A DNA stretch of 64,000 bases. It comes from Ypsolopha sequella. Taxonomy: Eukaryota; Arthropoda; Insecta; Lepidoptera; Ypsolophidae. Of the stretch, positions 9,901-21,560 are shown one piece after another. The DNA lies in NCBI GenBank assembly GCA_934047225.1, contig OW203991.1, positions 7,874,001 to 7,938,000 on the forward strand, written 5' to 3'. The notes under the pieces were generated by a model that searched no databases, had not been told where the DNA came from, and saw only the letters and a list, made by a program, of their open reading frames with translations. Within the stretch, counting starts at the first letter, position 1, and the number at the start of each line of letters is the position of its first letter. The translations under genes were made by a program, and so were the position numbers.

Positions 9901-10059
9901 CCCAAAATTGTTGTATTATAAAGATAGAGCTGAAACAAATAACGTCGAATAATTGGACCCCCTTGGATTTCCATTTCATATTACTATTTGCCGTGATAGA
10001 GGACAAAGTAACATATATTATGTGAAAATATTTACTCGCTATATTCACCTATAACGGCT

Positions 10060-10150
10060 GAACCTGTAGACCACTGTGATAGATGGATAGACAGCGGAGG
10101 CTTAGTAATAGGGTCACGGAATCTTAGGATACGGAACCCTAAAAATCAAG
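10060..10150 (-). repeat. End fragment of the 'GTTCCG' repeat family
   Basis: 'GACAGCGGAGGCTTAGTAAT' followed by 'GGAACCCTAAAAA' matches the opposite terminus of the family (compare 46920-46992). It lies just after the tandem array and may be its other end. Confidence 0.5.
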
Positions 10151-10418
10151 GTATAAGGTTATTTATCCAGTAAAGCTTAGAGGAAAAATAAAGCTGCTAA
10201 TGTTGTATTATTTGTATATGCATCCTCTATGATGTAGGTATAATGAAATGTCTTTGTACTCGTTAGTCATTGAATAAAGACCAGGTTTAGACATAATAAT
10301 GTACTCTGTGGTTTAGACTGACAAGCCTTCCTTTCACTTCATGGTCAAAAGAAATATTAACCTGCCTGTTGCATCTAAATGTGGATAATAATAATAATAA
10401 TAACTTACCGTAAAAATG

Positions 10419-11041
10419 AATCCCATCAAAAACATAAAATTTACAAAAATGTCGAGTCTCGCAATGCAATCTTTCCACCGTAAAAAGTTGTGAGATCTTA
10501 TGTAAAGCCAAGTCTGTTATTTTAGTTTGTATGGAAGCACCTTTTCATTATAGTTAGTATGGGAGCACCTATTGAACAAATGTATCATTAATTGTTTCCT
10601 AATTAGTTACCTACCAACATTAAGTGACTGTATTAATATTAGTCATCTTTATTTCTATAATAATATATAGTGACTTCGCAATCGCACAGCAACATATAAA
10701 ACATATCTACCTAATACCAATTTGTTAGCGATTTGAGAAGATATTTCTACGCATCAGCGCTTTATTTGTGCTCTGCGATTGCCAAGTCACTATATTTTAT
10801 TAGAGAAATAAAGATGACTAATATTAATACAGTCACTTAATGTTGGTAGGTAACTAATTAGGAAACAATTAATGATACATTTGTTCAATAGGTGCTCCCA
10901 TACTAACTATAATGAAAAGGTGCTTCCATACAAACTAAAATAACAGACTTGGCTTTACATAAGATCTCACAACTTTTTACGGTGGAAAGATTGCATTGCG
11001 AGACTCGACATTTTTGTACATTTTATGTTTTTGATGGGATT
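10419..11041. repeat. 623-bp near-perfect palindrome, 271-bp arms
   Basis: Arms 10419-10689 and 10771-11041 are reverse complements with about five mismatches and no indel that I can see (coordinates of paired bases sum to 21460 throughout). The loop is about 81 bases. Outer edges are 'AATCCCATCAAAAACAT' and its complement. No target duplication or short terminal repeat is obvious outside. This could be a recent foldback element, an inverted duplication, or an assembly artefact. Confidence 0.9.
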
Positions 11042-11266
11042 ACTCTTATACTTTTCTGAGAATAAGCACGAAAGAGATAAGTGTATTAATAATACACTTA
11101 ATACACATCGGGCCTCTCTTGAAGCATTTTCGTTCGTTTTAATACCTGACTTTTCGGAAGATTTGCAAATTCACGTAGGGTGCACGCAACGACATCACAT
11201 TACTCAAGCTAGTCAATTTGATAACACGCGGGTTTTCAATAATGAGCTGTAAATATTTTATCGATG

Positions 11267-11530
11267 CTATTTGTGGTGACCCCCGGGGCGTGATGCCCAA
11301 AGCAGTTGCTTACTTTGCTTATGGGTTAATCCGGCACTGCCTGAAACATATTCTCTATGTTCTCTAAAGTCGGCGCCCTCAAAGTCGTTTTTATATCGTA
11401 GTAGGGAAATACGCCGACTTCTATGTTTCAGGACGAAATAAGTAAGCAAAAGTATTATTTTGGTACCATCCGTCAGTATTTAATGATTTTCAACTTTTTA
11501 GCGAATGAATGCAGTCACATTTGAAGTAGG
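11267..11530 (-). repeat. Dispersed repeat, partner of 7225-7385
   Basis: On the minus strand carries 'TTCAAATGTGACTGCA', 'ATACTGACGGATGGTACC' and 'GCAGTGCCGGATTAA' in the same order as the copy at 7225. Diverged, with insertions between the shared blocks. Confidence 0.5.
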
Positions 11531-12257
11531 TTACTTTTATTTTAGTTTATTTTATTTCACCTTTTTAGTGTTGATGGGTTAAATTGTGAAATATGGGTAA
11601 TTATTGTAAACGCGTTGTCGATATAAGACAAAGGTCAATTAAGTATATTTTCAAGTACGATACGATAGCACAAGTTTAAACCTTTGTGGTTTTTAGCTGC
11701 TATTATTATTTTCTGTTATAATTTTGTGTAAATGGTAAATAAATTTAAAAAAAAAGTAATGCCCTGTAATCAGCACCCTAATACAAACTGATAGCCACAA
11801 TATCAAGTTATGTGTTGTCATCTGCTGAGGAGTTCTATGGTGATGAAGCCAGGATCGAAGGTCAGGTGCGCGCGTGCGTGTTCTGATAATTTCCAAGTAT
11901 TGCCCTGCTAATAGCACCCTACCAGAGTGATTGCCGCAACATCGAGTAATGTACTTTCATCTGTTGGGATTCCTATGGTAATAAGACATTAAATTGAAGG
12001 TGGAGGAATGAGAATTTCCAAGTAATAACAAAAGTTAGTACAAAGCGATTGCTTTAATTTCGAGTTATTAATTTATATATTAATTTATGAGAATAGTTAA
12101 TTTATGAACGGCTATCAGTATCAGGTTGTTTTCAAATACTTGTTTTCGGAGTTCCGACATCACCACTTGCCAATAACATAGTTTAAAAAAAATTCCAGTA
12201 AAAATTCCATTTTCATCGTAAGATTTTATTTATGGAATTTCTCGATGTAACTGTATA
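11531..12257. other. AT-rich stretch without recognised features
   Basis: Two related phrases ('CCCTGTAATCAGCACCCTA' near 11762 and 'CCCTGCTAATAGCACCCTA' near 11905) suggest a small diverged duplication. Otherwise I see no gene or bounded element. Confidence 0.4.
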
Positions 12258-13557
12258 AAAAAACGGTTAAGTGCGAGGAGGACTCACGCCCTGAGGGTTC
12301 CGTACCATTTAAATAAGTTTACTTGAATAATGAATAATTTAAACAGTAATTATAAACTTACAAAATGTATAAAACAAAACTCCAAAATTACGTTTGTTGA
12401 GTATTCGGTGACGTAACACAAATCAGCGTTTTCAGCATTTGTTGTTTAAATACAGTATGTGATATCTACATAATATACAGAAATTACAAATTCCTTACTA
12501 CTTCGATCTTTGAGATAGACCCCGTAACAAAAATGGTCTAAAAATGACAACTTTCTTTATTTGTTTATATACAGCGTGGAAAAAATTCAAGGGCCCTGGA
12601 GGGGAACTACCTTAAATCCTTTAATTAGCTCATTTCACTGAAAGGAAACATTTCTTTATTTTTTAAAAGAAACAAAACTGCATTCAAAGATCTTCTAAAA
12701 TTCGCTTGTCTCACCCGGGAATCGAACCAACTAAAAATTTTAAAAATAAACCCTCACTATTTTATTATACGAATCGGTAGGATTATTGTTCAGGATAAAA
12801 TTACTAGGTTTTGTTAATAAAGAACTTATAATAAATATTCAATTACACGGGTATCTCGTACAACAGATGAGTGTAAGACCAAATGTTTATTAGACAAATT
12901 TTATCCTGAACAATAATCCTACCGATTCGTATAATAAAATAGTGGGGGTTTATTTTTAAAATTTTTAGTTGGTTCGATTCCCGGGTGAGACAAGCGAATT
13001 TTAGAAGATCTGTGAATGCAGTTTCGTTTTTTTTTTTAAATAAGGGAATGTTTCCTTTCAGTAAAATGAGCTAACTAAAGGATTTAAGGTAGTTTCCCTC
13101 CAGGGCCCTTGAATTTTTTCCAACCTGTATAAAAGGTTGAATTTTTGAGACGGGACAGTGAGGGCAGGTACCTTAACCGTTATAGTTACAGGAAAACGCT
13201 TTTAGAAGACTATCCATAAATTTTTAAGATATTCTGAACTGTTTTTACAGATTTTGACAGCTGTAGACAATAATATCCCACGTGCCAGCGTAAGAAAATC
13301 ATATTTTTTTCGGCTCCATTTTTATGTATGAGGCCCTGAAAAATAATAGTTTAATTGCATTTTTAATTCAATATTCGAGTTCGGGTCAATATTTAAATTT
13401 ACAATATATCAACATTTCAGGTCTCTATCTATCTCTAAGAGCTAGAGACACGGCTCTAAGAGCTAGAGATACGGACGGACAGACAGACGGACAGCGGCGT
13501 GACATTAATATATAGCTCCCCGGGCTCCGTTTTGCCCTTTGGTTAAGGAACCCTAAA
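12258..13557 (-). mobile_element. 'GTTCCG' family copy interrupted by a hairpin MITE
   Basis: It begins 'ACGGTTAAGTGCGAGG' then 'GAGGGTTCCGTACC' and closes with 'GACAGACGGACAGCGGC' and 'GGTTAAGGAACCCTAAAA', the two termini of the family in reverse orientation. The body is split by the element at 12569-13131; removing that element brings the two halves to a length similar to the copy at 25040. Confidence 0.65.
12569..13131. mobile_element. Long-arm MITE, 'ACAGGGTGG' family, copy 1
   Basis: Arms of about 240 bases are near-perfect complements. They begin 'ATACAGCGTGGAAAAAAT', pass 'AAGGGCCCTGGAGG' and 'CCCGGGAATCGAACCAAC', and meet around 12840. Ends abut TA, as in Tc1/mariner-derived MITEs. 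Other copies are at 29415-30432 and 35434-35975. Confidence 0.85.
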
Positions 13558-13849
13558 ACATAGGTACCTGTCTTTTTAATTTTTAAACACTCACAGACAG
13601 AAATTCCATTTGTCAAAAAATAAATCCAATCTTTCGACGATGTATTGGTAGACTTCTAGTTAGTAGATACGAATAATAAAAAAAGTAAGTAAGTTTGAAA
13701 AGCAAAACACAAAAACACAGATTTGTTATCACATACTTTTTAATTAAATAAGAAAATGTAGTTTAGCAAAACAACGGAAAATATTATTAAATCTTTAAGG
13801 AGATTTTTACAAAGGATTCACCAGTAACACATCCCAGAACTAATATCAC

Positions 13850-13945
13850 GTACTATCGAAGAAAAATCCGCAGACCCACTTTTCGCCCGTATTGCAATGT
13901 TGATAAGAGCGAAAAGTGGATCTGCGGCAATTTCTTCGATGGTAC
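13850..13945. repeat. Hairpin with about 38-bp arms
   Basis: 'GTACTATCGAAGAAA..TCCGCAGA' and 'TCTGCGG.AATTTCTTCGATGGTAC' are inverted and enclose a short loop. A small foldback element; class unknown. Confidence 0.7.
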
Positions 13946-13982
13946 CTATACTTTTAGACTCGTACCGCCCTGCTATAGAGGG

Positions 13983-14430
13983 TATACAAGGTAAAATATA
14001 ATCAACCGACCGAATTCATACTGGAGACTCTGTTAGTGATCAGGAACAAGTTTCAATTAACCTTTTTTTGGAAATCATAAAAAAAAATGTGTTCCTATTC
14101 GAATAGGAACAGCGGGTCTACCACGTAATTCTGATTTTCATCAACATCAACTTGAGATTGAAATTTGACGTGCGTGCGACGACGCCCGCCTAACATGCCA
14201 TCTCTTTTGCACGCACGTCAAATTTCAATCTCAAGTTGATGTTGATGAAAATCAGAATTACGCGGTAGACCCCCTGGACTAGTTCAAATACAAATCCTAG
14301 TACAGGCACTATAGGCAGTATAGGAGCAAAAACTTTTTTTTCGAATTTCACCTGGCAGGTCATTGAACATTGTTTCTGATCACTAACCGAGTCTCCAGGA
14401 TGAATTCAGGCGGGTGATATTCACCTTATA
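13983..14430. mobile_element. Hairpin MITE 'ATACAAGGT...GAATTCATACTGGAGAC' with nested palindrome
   Basis: The outer arms pair 'CCGAATTCATACTGGAGAC' near 14010 with 'GTCTCCAGGATGAATTCAGG' near 14390. A shorter, uninterrupted relative at 36535-36762 lacks the inner block, so the inner palindrome (14113-14274) is a later insertion. Ends abut TA. Confidence 0.8.
14113..14274. mobile_element. Nested palindrome, 65-bp arms
   Basis: Arms 14113-14177 and 14210-14274 are complementary with a single mismatch that I can see; the paired bases sum to 28387. It interrupts the element at 13983-14430 at a site that reads straight through ('ATTCGAACTGGACTAG') in the relative at 36535. Confidence 0.85.
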
Positions 14431-14727
14431 TTGATATAACTTGTACGTCTAAAAGTCCCAGTTAGATGATACCGACAAAGATTTTCTTAGTTTTATCTAA
14501 TATTAAAAAGGTAATTAAAATTATCTACTGTTGTGATGGGAGCCACATTCTCGAAATGTGCGTAACACTGGTTAAAATTGCTATAATACAATTCGATTGT
14601 CACCTAAAAACTGACTATGTCTACTTATCTTTATTGGACTTAAAACTTTTTTCTAGCTAGTCTGTAATCTTTCTTTGACGTGAATCAATACTTCCTACAA
14701 CACAAATTGACGCTTCTCATACGAGTA

Positions 14728-15034
14728 CTATCAGCAAACGGCTCGCTTGATCAGTTGCAAAATCTTGTTGCTTGCATGTGGCGATCTTAGCCCAGCCATC
14801 CGCCCTCCGCTTTTGTTTTATAAGTTTTATGACTTAATCAGAAAACAGTTTTTCAAAAAAACCTATAGGAATGAACATTTGGAATTATAAAAAAAACTTT
14901 ATGGTTGAGCCTGAATGAGTATTAGCGGACAAAAACTAGCAAAGCGGGGCATAGCGGCGGTTGTCGCAGGGCACTGCACACTAGTGCACACAAAACTGGC
15001 CCTTAGGGTGGATAGGCGAGCCGTTTGCTGATAG
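14728..15034. mobile_element. MITE with 21-bp terminal repeats
   Basis: The ends 'CTATCAGCAAACGGCTCGC' and its exact complement are flanked on both sides by TA, a plausible target duplication. The interior has no coding sequence. Confidence 0.75.
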
Positions 15035-16677
15035 TACCTAAATGCAGCGAGCGAAAAAAATATAGAAGACTCTATTGCATTTCACTTTGGTCATGTAGCT
15101 TTGTTGTTTGTAAATAAGGTAAAACGTCTTTTGAAAAAGGTACCACATAACCAGACACTTAAAAGGAGAAAAGGTTCACTACACAGGGCCAGATGTGATT
15201 GGCCTACTCATAGTGACAGTGAACCATAGTAGTCAACGCCATACTAAACATATGCCCGGCACAGTTTTCAGGTCATTTTACAGCGATAATCAGACTTGTT
15301 TTTTTTTTTGTTAATTTTCTGTGAAAACAAAGGCAAACATTTACAGAATTCACATTTCTTTAAATAAAATGTATGAGCCTTAGAAAATCTCTTCGTGAAA
15401 GGCTCATAAGTTATAACTTTATGCATTTTGTATAAACTTATAAGTTTTTCAACAATAGAATTTTATGGGATATTTTTCATCATAATATAATAGATACATG
15501 AAAATTGTTAAAATTATATATAAAAAAGTAAGAGTTATTCGAAGAAATTCCTAACTAGAGAGCTTCTAAAAAGTATTACGAAGCATGTTCACATGGTTTA
15601 CCAAAGCAAAAAAAAAGTGATAAGTCCAAGAATATAGGTCAATACGTCAAATACTGCCTACTAAAATGTAAAACTACAAGAAACTATCTGACTTCTTTCT
15701 AATCCACAAGAAAAGTGAGATTTGAATGTTTTGCGATATGTATTATATACAAATATTTAGGAATTTATTATAATTGATAACAGCTTGGACGATGGTACAA
15801 CTTTAATATATAAACATGACTTTAAAAAATATGTTCAGGCCGTCTCATGGCCAAACATTAAGGTACTTAAGAGAAAGGACAAATTTTGGACTTAGTACAA
15901 TTTTAAATCTACGCCAATATTAAAAATGGTTAACTACTGGAATTTTAAATGGACAAATGTTAACGGACTTAAATTAGTTTTAGACCTAATCTCACCAATT
16001 TAGAGTTACACTTAAAAGCTTTGTGGACTTAATATCTTTTTGTAAACTCTGGTGAAAATAGGGCCCAATTTAATATTACAGAAAGGTACATAAATATCAC
16101 AAATTATGTGATACCATTCACCGATGGGCGGATTTTAATTAATTTGTTTATTCACAATTTTTAATCTATAAATAATAATGACAATGTTAAATTCAAGTTA
16201 AACCTATTTAATTAATTACAAAAAACGCTTAAAATTACTAGGATCCAATCACAATTTACATTAAAACTAGGGTACTCATTAAAAATTAAAACGCAGTTAC
16301 AAGTATCTACAACAAAAAAACAATCAAAAATTTATGTTTGACTCATCAGTATCCACAAAATATTTACATTACATACGACAGCATTTTTTTAAAATATATT
16401 TGTAAAGAAAGACTATCAATGCTTAAATCTAGTAGACGGTCCTATTAAGACGGTCAGTGTGATCATATTCATTCGTGAGTTTTCTAAATACATTCCATTA
16501 CATTCAGGTATCATTAACGATTGGGTGTCAATTTCAAATACAGGTAATAAATTCAGGATACTACAGTTTTGTTAGAAAATCGTGAGAAACCATTTACATC
16601 GCCCAAAAAACAATTATAGTTCGATGCTCTCAGGTAAAAAAAATGTATATGCCGTCGTATGATGGCGTGAACTGGCC
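15035..16677. other. AT-rich stretch without recognised features
   Basis: No gene or repeat boundary is supportable. There is a short hairpin near 15365-15430 ('TATGAGCCTTAGAAA' paired with 'AAAGGCTCATAA'). Content is about three-quarters AT and resembles intron or intergenic DNA. Confidence 0.5.
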
Positions 16678-16790
16678 TCGTAGCACGATGTTTTTGCGAT
16701 TAAACAGTATGTCACGCTCCTCGCACCTATTATTGAACTAAGTTGCGTCGCGTGCGATTAAACACTACGGGTGCTGGTCTGGCTAGAATA
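16678..16790 (-). repeat. 'GCGAGGAGCGTGACA' hairpin family, single arm
   Basis: 'GATGTTTTTGCGATTAAACA' then 'GTCACGCTCCTCGCACCT' matches hairpins at 30571-30710 and 53498-53660, but here only one arm and the flank 'CACTACGGGTGCTGG' remain. Confidence 0.6.
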
Positions 16791-16925
16791 GCCAGCCCCA
16801 CACTTACCACGCACAAAGGTCCAAAGAAGAGACTAGGTGCTGAAACCGAGCCCGCCAAAGAAGAGGATGATGGCGTTTACTGCTATCGTGAAAAAACCAA
16901 TTGAAGCGTAAACAATGGGACTGCC

Positions 16926-17183
16926 CATTACGCGGCTATACGAATTTATTCTTGTTAAAACTAATGGGGTCGCGTCGCTCCGCTTCACTTCGCTCGGCTC
17001 CCCAAATTAATTTACTTGTAAACCTAACATACTCCTCCTCGCTTTACTTGTCGTCTCACTTATTTCTTAATTGTTGATTAAAAACTTTTGTAATTGTTTT
17101 CATTTCGCTTTTTCGTGAAAATTACAGATTTTGTCAGCTTTTTCACGAAAAAGCGAACTAATTTCGTATAATCGCGTAATTGG
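16926..17183. mobile_element. MITE with internal hairpin
   Basis: The terminal inverted repeat is 'CCATTACGCG.CTATACGAA' against 'TTCGTATAATCGCGTAATTGG'. Inside, 'TTCGCTTTTTCGTGAAAA' and its complement (17104-17157) form a second hairpin. Confidence 0.6.
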
Positions 17184-18279
17184 TCGGCCATTACGCCATA
17201 ATTCAGCAGTTTATTACAGCATACATTAATGTAAAAATACATACTTACAGCTTGTCTAAAAAGTCATGAAATGGAAATAAAATTAACATTATATCATTGC
17301 AGTATAGAAACGCAGAAATAAAAGTAAATCTGGATGTGAGGAGGAGGAAATAAAATTGTTTTTACTGGTAACACCTGATTTCCCCATACAAAAGATCTCA
17401 GGTGTTGCCATATTAATTCTATTTTGGCAAAGAAAGTGGCGCCCCTATTTATTTCACGACTTTCTTGACAATCTGTATGCAAAAACCGTTATTGGTTATG
17501 AATGTTGGATTTCCATAGTCGTAAATTTACGTTTCTTTTTTCGAATTTACTAATAATTTTGAAGCTATTACTTATAAAAACCTGTGTTTGGATGTAGTAC
17601 TTTACTTACTTATATTGGTTTGTAACTTTTGTAAGTAGGTATACGTATTTTTTAGCTGGGAGCAAATTTTTGAGCGTTGTAGTGATTTCGTTCAAAATCT
17701 AAAGAATCAACCCTAAACAACAATTGAAAAAATATATAAAATGGAAACCGGGCGGACCAATAAGTGTATCAAAATAGATACTTCACAACATCACTGTTTT
17801 TGAATAAAAAAGTTTTTTTTTTTTTTTCAGATATAAATCTAAAATACATATTTTAAAATTTGACTAGCAATCAATCAATTCTCTGTAATCCACTGGTCAA
17901 AACTAAAACAAAATCGAAAACAACTACAATACAATAATTATATCCAACTAAAACAAAACATTTCGCACTTGAGATCACATCAAAGAATTTTTAATAAAAA
18001 AAAAAACAAGATCAACTACACAATTTTTATTTTTATTTACTGGACAATGGGACGACTATTGGATGGAACAGTTATTTTCTTATTCAATGTGTAAACAATA
18101 ACAAGTGAACTCTTAAGGTATTCTTTTGGTAGGGACGTAATTTTATTAGATTTCATGTTACGACGGTTTTTAATAAACTCACTCACTCTTAATTTTTATC
18201 GGTCTGAATTTTTTTGTAAAAGATTTGATTTCTTATCTATTGTTGATAAAAACTGGCAATACGTTACATTGCACGCATA
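17184..18279. other. Mostly featureless; one foldback arm at about 17285-17345
   Basis: The segment 'AGAAACGCAGAAATAAAAGT' to 'GGATGTGAGGAGG' is one arm of the element family at 5003-5304. The rest is AT-rich with long T tracts near 17810-17830. No gene is supportable. Confidence 0.45.
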
Positions 18280-18550
18280 TACAACGTGTAACAGAAAGGT
18301 GTAACCATATTTGAAGAGCTTATTCAGTCCATGGTATATGTAGAACAACTTTTACTATGGGGACAACCCTGAAATCTCAAAAATAAATCTGCCCTTCCGT
18401 ACATTTCGGCAGAGCGGCATTGCATTTTTCTATGAAACAGTAAAAAAAAATTTTTCGAGATACAAGTTTTGGTCCATAGTAAAAGTTGTTCTGTACCATT
18501 GACTGAATAAGCTCTTCAAATATGGTTACACCTTTCTGTTACACGTTGTA
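18280..18550. mobile_element. Hairpin MITE with 'AACAACTTTTACTATGG' core, copy 1
   Basis: Arms start 'TACAACGTGTAACAGAAAGG', pass 'GAAGAGCTTATTCAGTC' and end at 'AACAACTTTTACTATGG' on each side of a loop that contains 'CCCTGAAATCTC'. Ends abut TA. Closely related copy at 26580-26797; distant relatives at 31452 and 45671 share only the core. Confidence 0.85.
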
Positions 18551-18597
18551 GAACCGTTTATTTTGGTACAGAACAAATACATATGTATTTATCATTT

Positions 18598-19046
18598 TTA
18601 AGGCGATTACCATCGCCAAATTAGCAGCTCGATATTTGTCAGAACAAATATCAACGGAAACGACAATGAAATAACGTTCATATCAGCGCGCAATGCATAG
18701 TGGCTGTTACGACGCTCGCTGCGTCCTTGATAGGGCGAAATAGGAGAAAATTATACTTTTCACGTGGACGTGGTTGTTCGATTGAATAATCCAATGTTAT
18801 TTTTATAGCTATCAAATTTATCTATTTATCAAAGCATAAATGAGCAGTAGGAAATAAAAGCCAAAAAACACCATTTAGTTAATAAATTTTTTCATGTGGA
18901 AGTTTTGGTGGTATGAAAAAGAAAAATGTTGCATATGTTGTCTAAGAGTTGATTATTCATAATACATTTTTTCATTATTTTTGTTTTGGCCGTAAACGAG
19001 GGGTAGGCTTTAGAAAGTACCCATTTGGCAATAGTAAGGCCCTTAA
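18598..19046 (+). mobile_element. TTAA-bounded MITE, subfamily A, copy 1
   Basis: Starts 'TTAAGGCGATTACC.TCGCC' and ends 'TAAGGCCCTTAA'. It is a direct match over its length to 63171-63645 with small indels, so the boundaries are defined by comparison. TTAA at both ends is typical of piggyBac-like or Kolobok-like elements. No transposase. Confidence 0.8.
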
Positions 19047-19204
19047 TGGGTCATACCAACACCTACTGCCCGTATACTGTACATGTACACCATTAGTCTT
19101 CAAGCGACCACGTTACGAGAAAATATATTTCTACAATACATTTTATTCGCGTATGTTAAATTAGTAAATATTGCACGAATAATGTGATGAAAATATGTAA
19201 TAAA

Positions 19205-19325
19205 CTAGGTATTAAGGGTCGGCGCTCATTGGAAAATAAGTCCTGCTCCAACGCTTTTGCTTTTTAACTGTCTATCTCGCTCTTATCAACTGCCGCGCAC
19301 GGAAAACCTCAGATATTTTGACTTT
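19205..19325 (+). repeat. Dispersed block 'AGTCCTGCTC..AACGC'
   Basis: Shares 'AGTCCTGCTC.AACGC.TTTG' and 'TGCCGCGCAC' with 47040-47165. In both places it adjoins a 'GTTCCG' family copy, though in different relative orientation. Confidence 0.5.
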
Positions 19326-19384
19326 TTTTGCAACATTTTTGTGTAGTGTTGAAAAACTATAAATCGTATCGGAGAACTGTTTTT

Positions 19385-19682
19385 TTAGGGTCCCGTGCCC
19401 AAAGGGTAACCAACGAGACCCTATTACTAAGACTCCGCTGTCCGTCCGTCTGTCTGTCCGTCTGTCACCAGGCTGTATCTCATGAACCGTGATAGTTAGA
19501 CAGTTGAAATTTTCACAAATGATGTATTTTTGTTGCCGCTATAACCACAAATACACGAAAAAATTTAATAAAATAAATATTTAAGGGGGCTCCCATACAA
19601 CAGACATGTTTTTTTTCCGTTTTTATAGATAATGGTACGGAACCCTTCGTGCGCGAGTCCGACTCGCACTTGGCCGGTTTTT
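19385..19682 (+). mobile_element. 'GTTCCG' family, uninterrupted copy
   Basis: About 300 bases: 'TTTTTTAGGGTCCCGTGCCC', 'GACTCCGCTGTCCGTCCGTC', 'CACCAGGCTGTATCTCATGA', 'GGGGGCTCCCATACAACAG', then 'GGTACGGAACCCTTCGTGCG' and 'CACTTGGCCGGTTTTT'. This is a very common lepidopteran dispersed repeat. Copies: 46690-46992 (reverse) and 60463-60976 (interrupted). No coding capacity. Confidence 0.85.
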
Positions 19683-19764
19683 CATAAGGTTGTTTGATGT
19701 GTTATTGTAGTTCTGAAATGTATTTTGTCTTTGTTATGTCTCCAATTAAATCACAATAGTGATA

Positions 19765-19985
19765 ATGCGGCAATGCTACTCGGAAGCTTTTCTTGAAATT
19801 CCTGATATTTTCCTGAAGTCACTGCGACAATTTACAGCAATTGTTTTTAATTATCTTATTTTTTATTTTATAGAGTAGAGAGTGGTATTTATTTTGATTG
19901 TAAATTTTAATATTTACTATCATCTAAAGTGATAATGCCGAACCCTGTTTTTGTGCGATTTCCGAACTCTGACCCCTAAGTTAAG
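19765..19985 (+). repeat. Half copy of the hairpin family at 50288-50687
   Basis: 'GCAATGCTACTCGGAAGCTT', 'TTCTTGAAATTCCTG', 'GTGGTATTTATTTTG' and 'CCGAACCCTG' occur in the same order as in the right arm at about 50490-50665, diverged. Confidence 0.5.
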
Positions 19986-20164
19986 ATGGAGACACAAAAA
20001 GTTCAAGAGCTGTTATGTTTTGCTGATTCTTCAAATTTATTGATAACATGGTACTGTGACTGGTATTCGTATTTTTGCATGTTGATTTCTCAGTTTTCTA
20101 CAGCTGTATAAAAACGAGACCACACTTGATTAGAAGAAGCAATACCTTGTATTTAACTTGAAAT

Positions 20165-20251
20165 AAAAAGGAAAATATAACAGATAAGTAAAAAAATAAA
20201 AAAAATAAAAAGTTTTATTTTTTTTTTCCTATCTGTTATATTTTCCTTTTT
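20165..20251. repeat. Hairpin with 22-bp perfect arms
   Basis: 'AAAAAGGAAAATATAACAGA' continuing to TA is mirrored at 20230-20251 across an A/T-rich loop. The following 'TTGCCGAGCCCGAATAACCC' resembles the loop of the palindrome at 35741-35891. Confidence 0.6.
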
Positions 20252-20404
20252 ACTTCCTTGTGACTGTTGCCGAGCCCGAATAACCCGAAATATATCTCAC
20301 TAAAAACTGTTTTTTTATGTAATTATAATCATTTAAAAGACAAAAAGTCGATATTCAATATTTATTTACTTGAAATAAAAAACATATATTAGAAAAGAAA
20401 AATA

Positions 20405-20650
20405 TTATCGAACAAATTTGAAGAACCACCTTTTAAACTTTTCGGCGTCTTTTTTTATCATGTCACGATGTTTTATTAACATCGGGAAAAGTTCTGCAAG
20501 CACACTTTTCGCTCTTATTGCAATCGTAATAACGGCGGAATTTGCAATTTTATACAATTGTAGAGTAGAGTTTCCAAATACCGAACCCCACTTTGTTGAT
20601 TCAACGTAATTTTTCCAAATATCCGTATACATTTTTAAAAAATACACCAT
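20405..20650 (-). CDS. Small ORF candidate, 81 codons, unknown
   Basis: ATG at 20650 to TAA at 20407-20405. The peptide starts MVYFLKMYTDIWKNYVES, has a hydrophobic stretch around SAVITIAIRAKSVLAEL (residues 38-54) and a basic C-terminus (KKDAEKFKRWFFKFVR). AATAAA on the minus strand lies about 40 bases past the stop. No family recognised and no second copy in the window. It may be a real small protein, an exon, or chance. Confidence 0.25.
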   Translation of the reverse strand: MVYFLKMYTDIWKNYVESTKWGSVFGNSTLQLYKIANSAVITIAIRAKSVLAELFPMLIKHRDMIKKDAEKFKRWFFKFVR

Positions 20651-20659
20651 TTTGCTACT

Positions 20660-21560
20660 TGGTAATTAGTGAATGAAAAAAGATAAAAAATAATGGTTTT
20701 TAATTAAATAATTTTAACCGTGCGCTCGAAATTTCAATAAAAGTTTTTTCAAATTGATAATTGTGTGTTCCTAATGTCGCCCCCGGGTAGGCTGTCTGAT
20801 ATTTTTCAGACATTAAGGGGTGCGGAAACAGGGCCGGGTGCGGTATTTGGTGAATTTACCCTACATAGTTCGGGTAATATTTAATAATACCATACATAAA
20901 TATCAATGATATAATATCATGTGTAATGTAGTACCGTGAAAATACGCTCACAGAAATGAGGCAGAAAATTATTTATATATTAGACATTGACATTATTTTT
21001 ATTAGAAGTTTCTGAAAGTTGTTGAATGGTGTGCTGATTTAATAAGGTGACCGCTAAAAAGGTTTATCAAAATTATTATTTATGAACATTAATTTTATTT
21101 GCTCAAAAAGTGATAAGACGGATTATTAATTTTGCCACCTACTCACAATACAGAAAAGTAACTGTCAATCCTTCCAAGAATTCATCTTAATATACAAAGC
21201 CAAGTCATTTATACTCTTAGAGCCGACATCCTAAACACAACTGTAATAATCTTTTGGTTTTTATGTTAGTAATAAAACAATCAGTTTGTGACACATTAGC
21301 AAGACACATCCACTTGTGAGACACATTAACAGGCACTTACTACTTCTACGACAAATAGGCAAATGGGAACCTAAATGTATAGAAATAGAGCCGATGACAA
21401 GCCACTTAAATAAAAAATATACTTATAAATTCGTAAACTAACGTAAATTAAATAGCACGAAGACTGGCCTTAATAAGATATCAATTTTTCATATAAGGTG
21501 ACATGAAATCAATAAACTTGTCAGGAACTCCGCACGTGTTATAATTTTGAGAAACAGGTG
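20660..21560. other. AT-rich stretch without recognised features
   Basis: Nothing supportable as a gene or bounded repeat. Confidence 0.5.

Noticed and set aside
10287..10511. 74-codon minus-strand ORF
   Set aside because: Overlaps the palindrome's left arm and a TAA/ATA simple repeat; no domain.
11025..11252. 75-codon plus-strand ORF starting in the palindrome arm
   Set aside because: Start lies in the palindrome and the rest has no recognised domain. Not strong enough to list as a gene, although the composition is not clearly non-coding.
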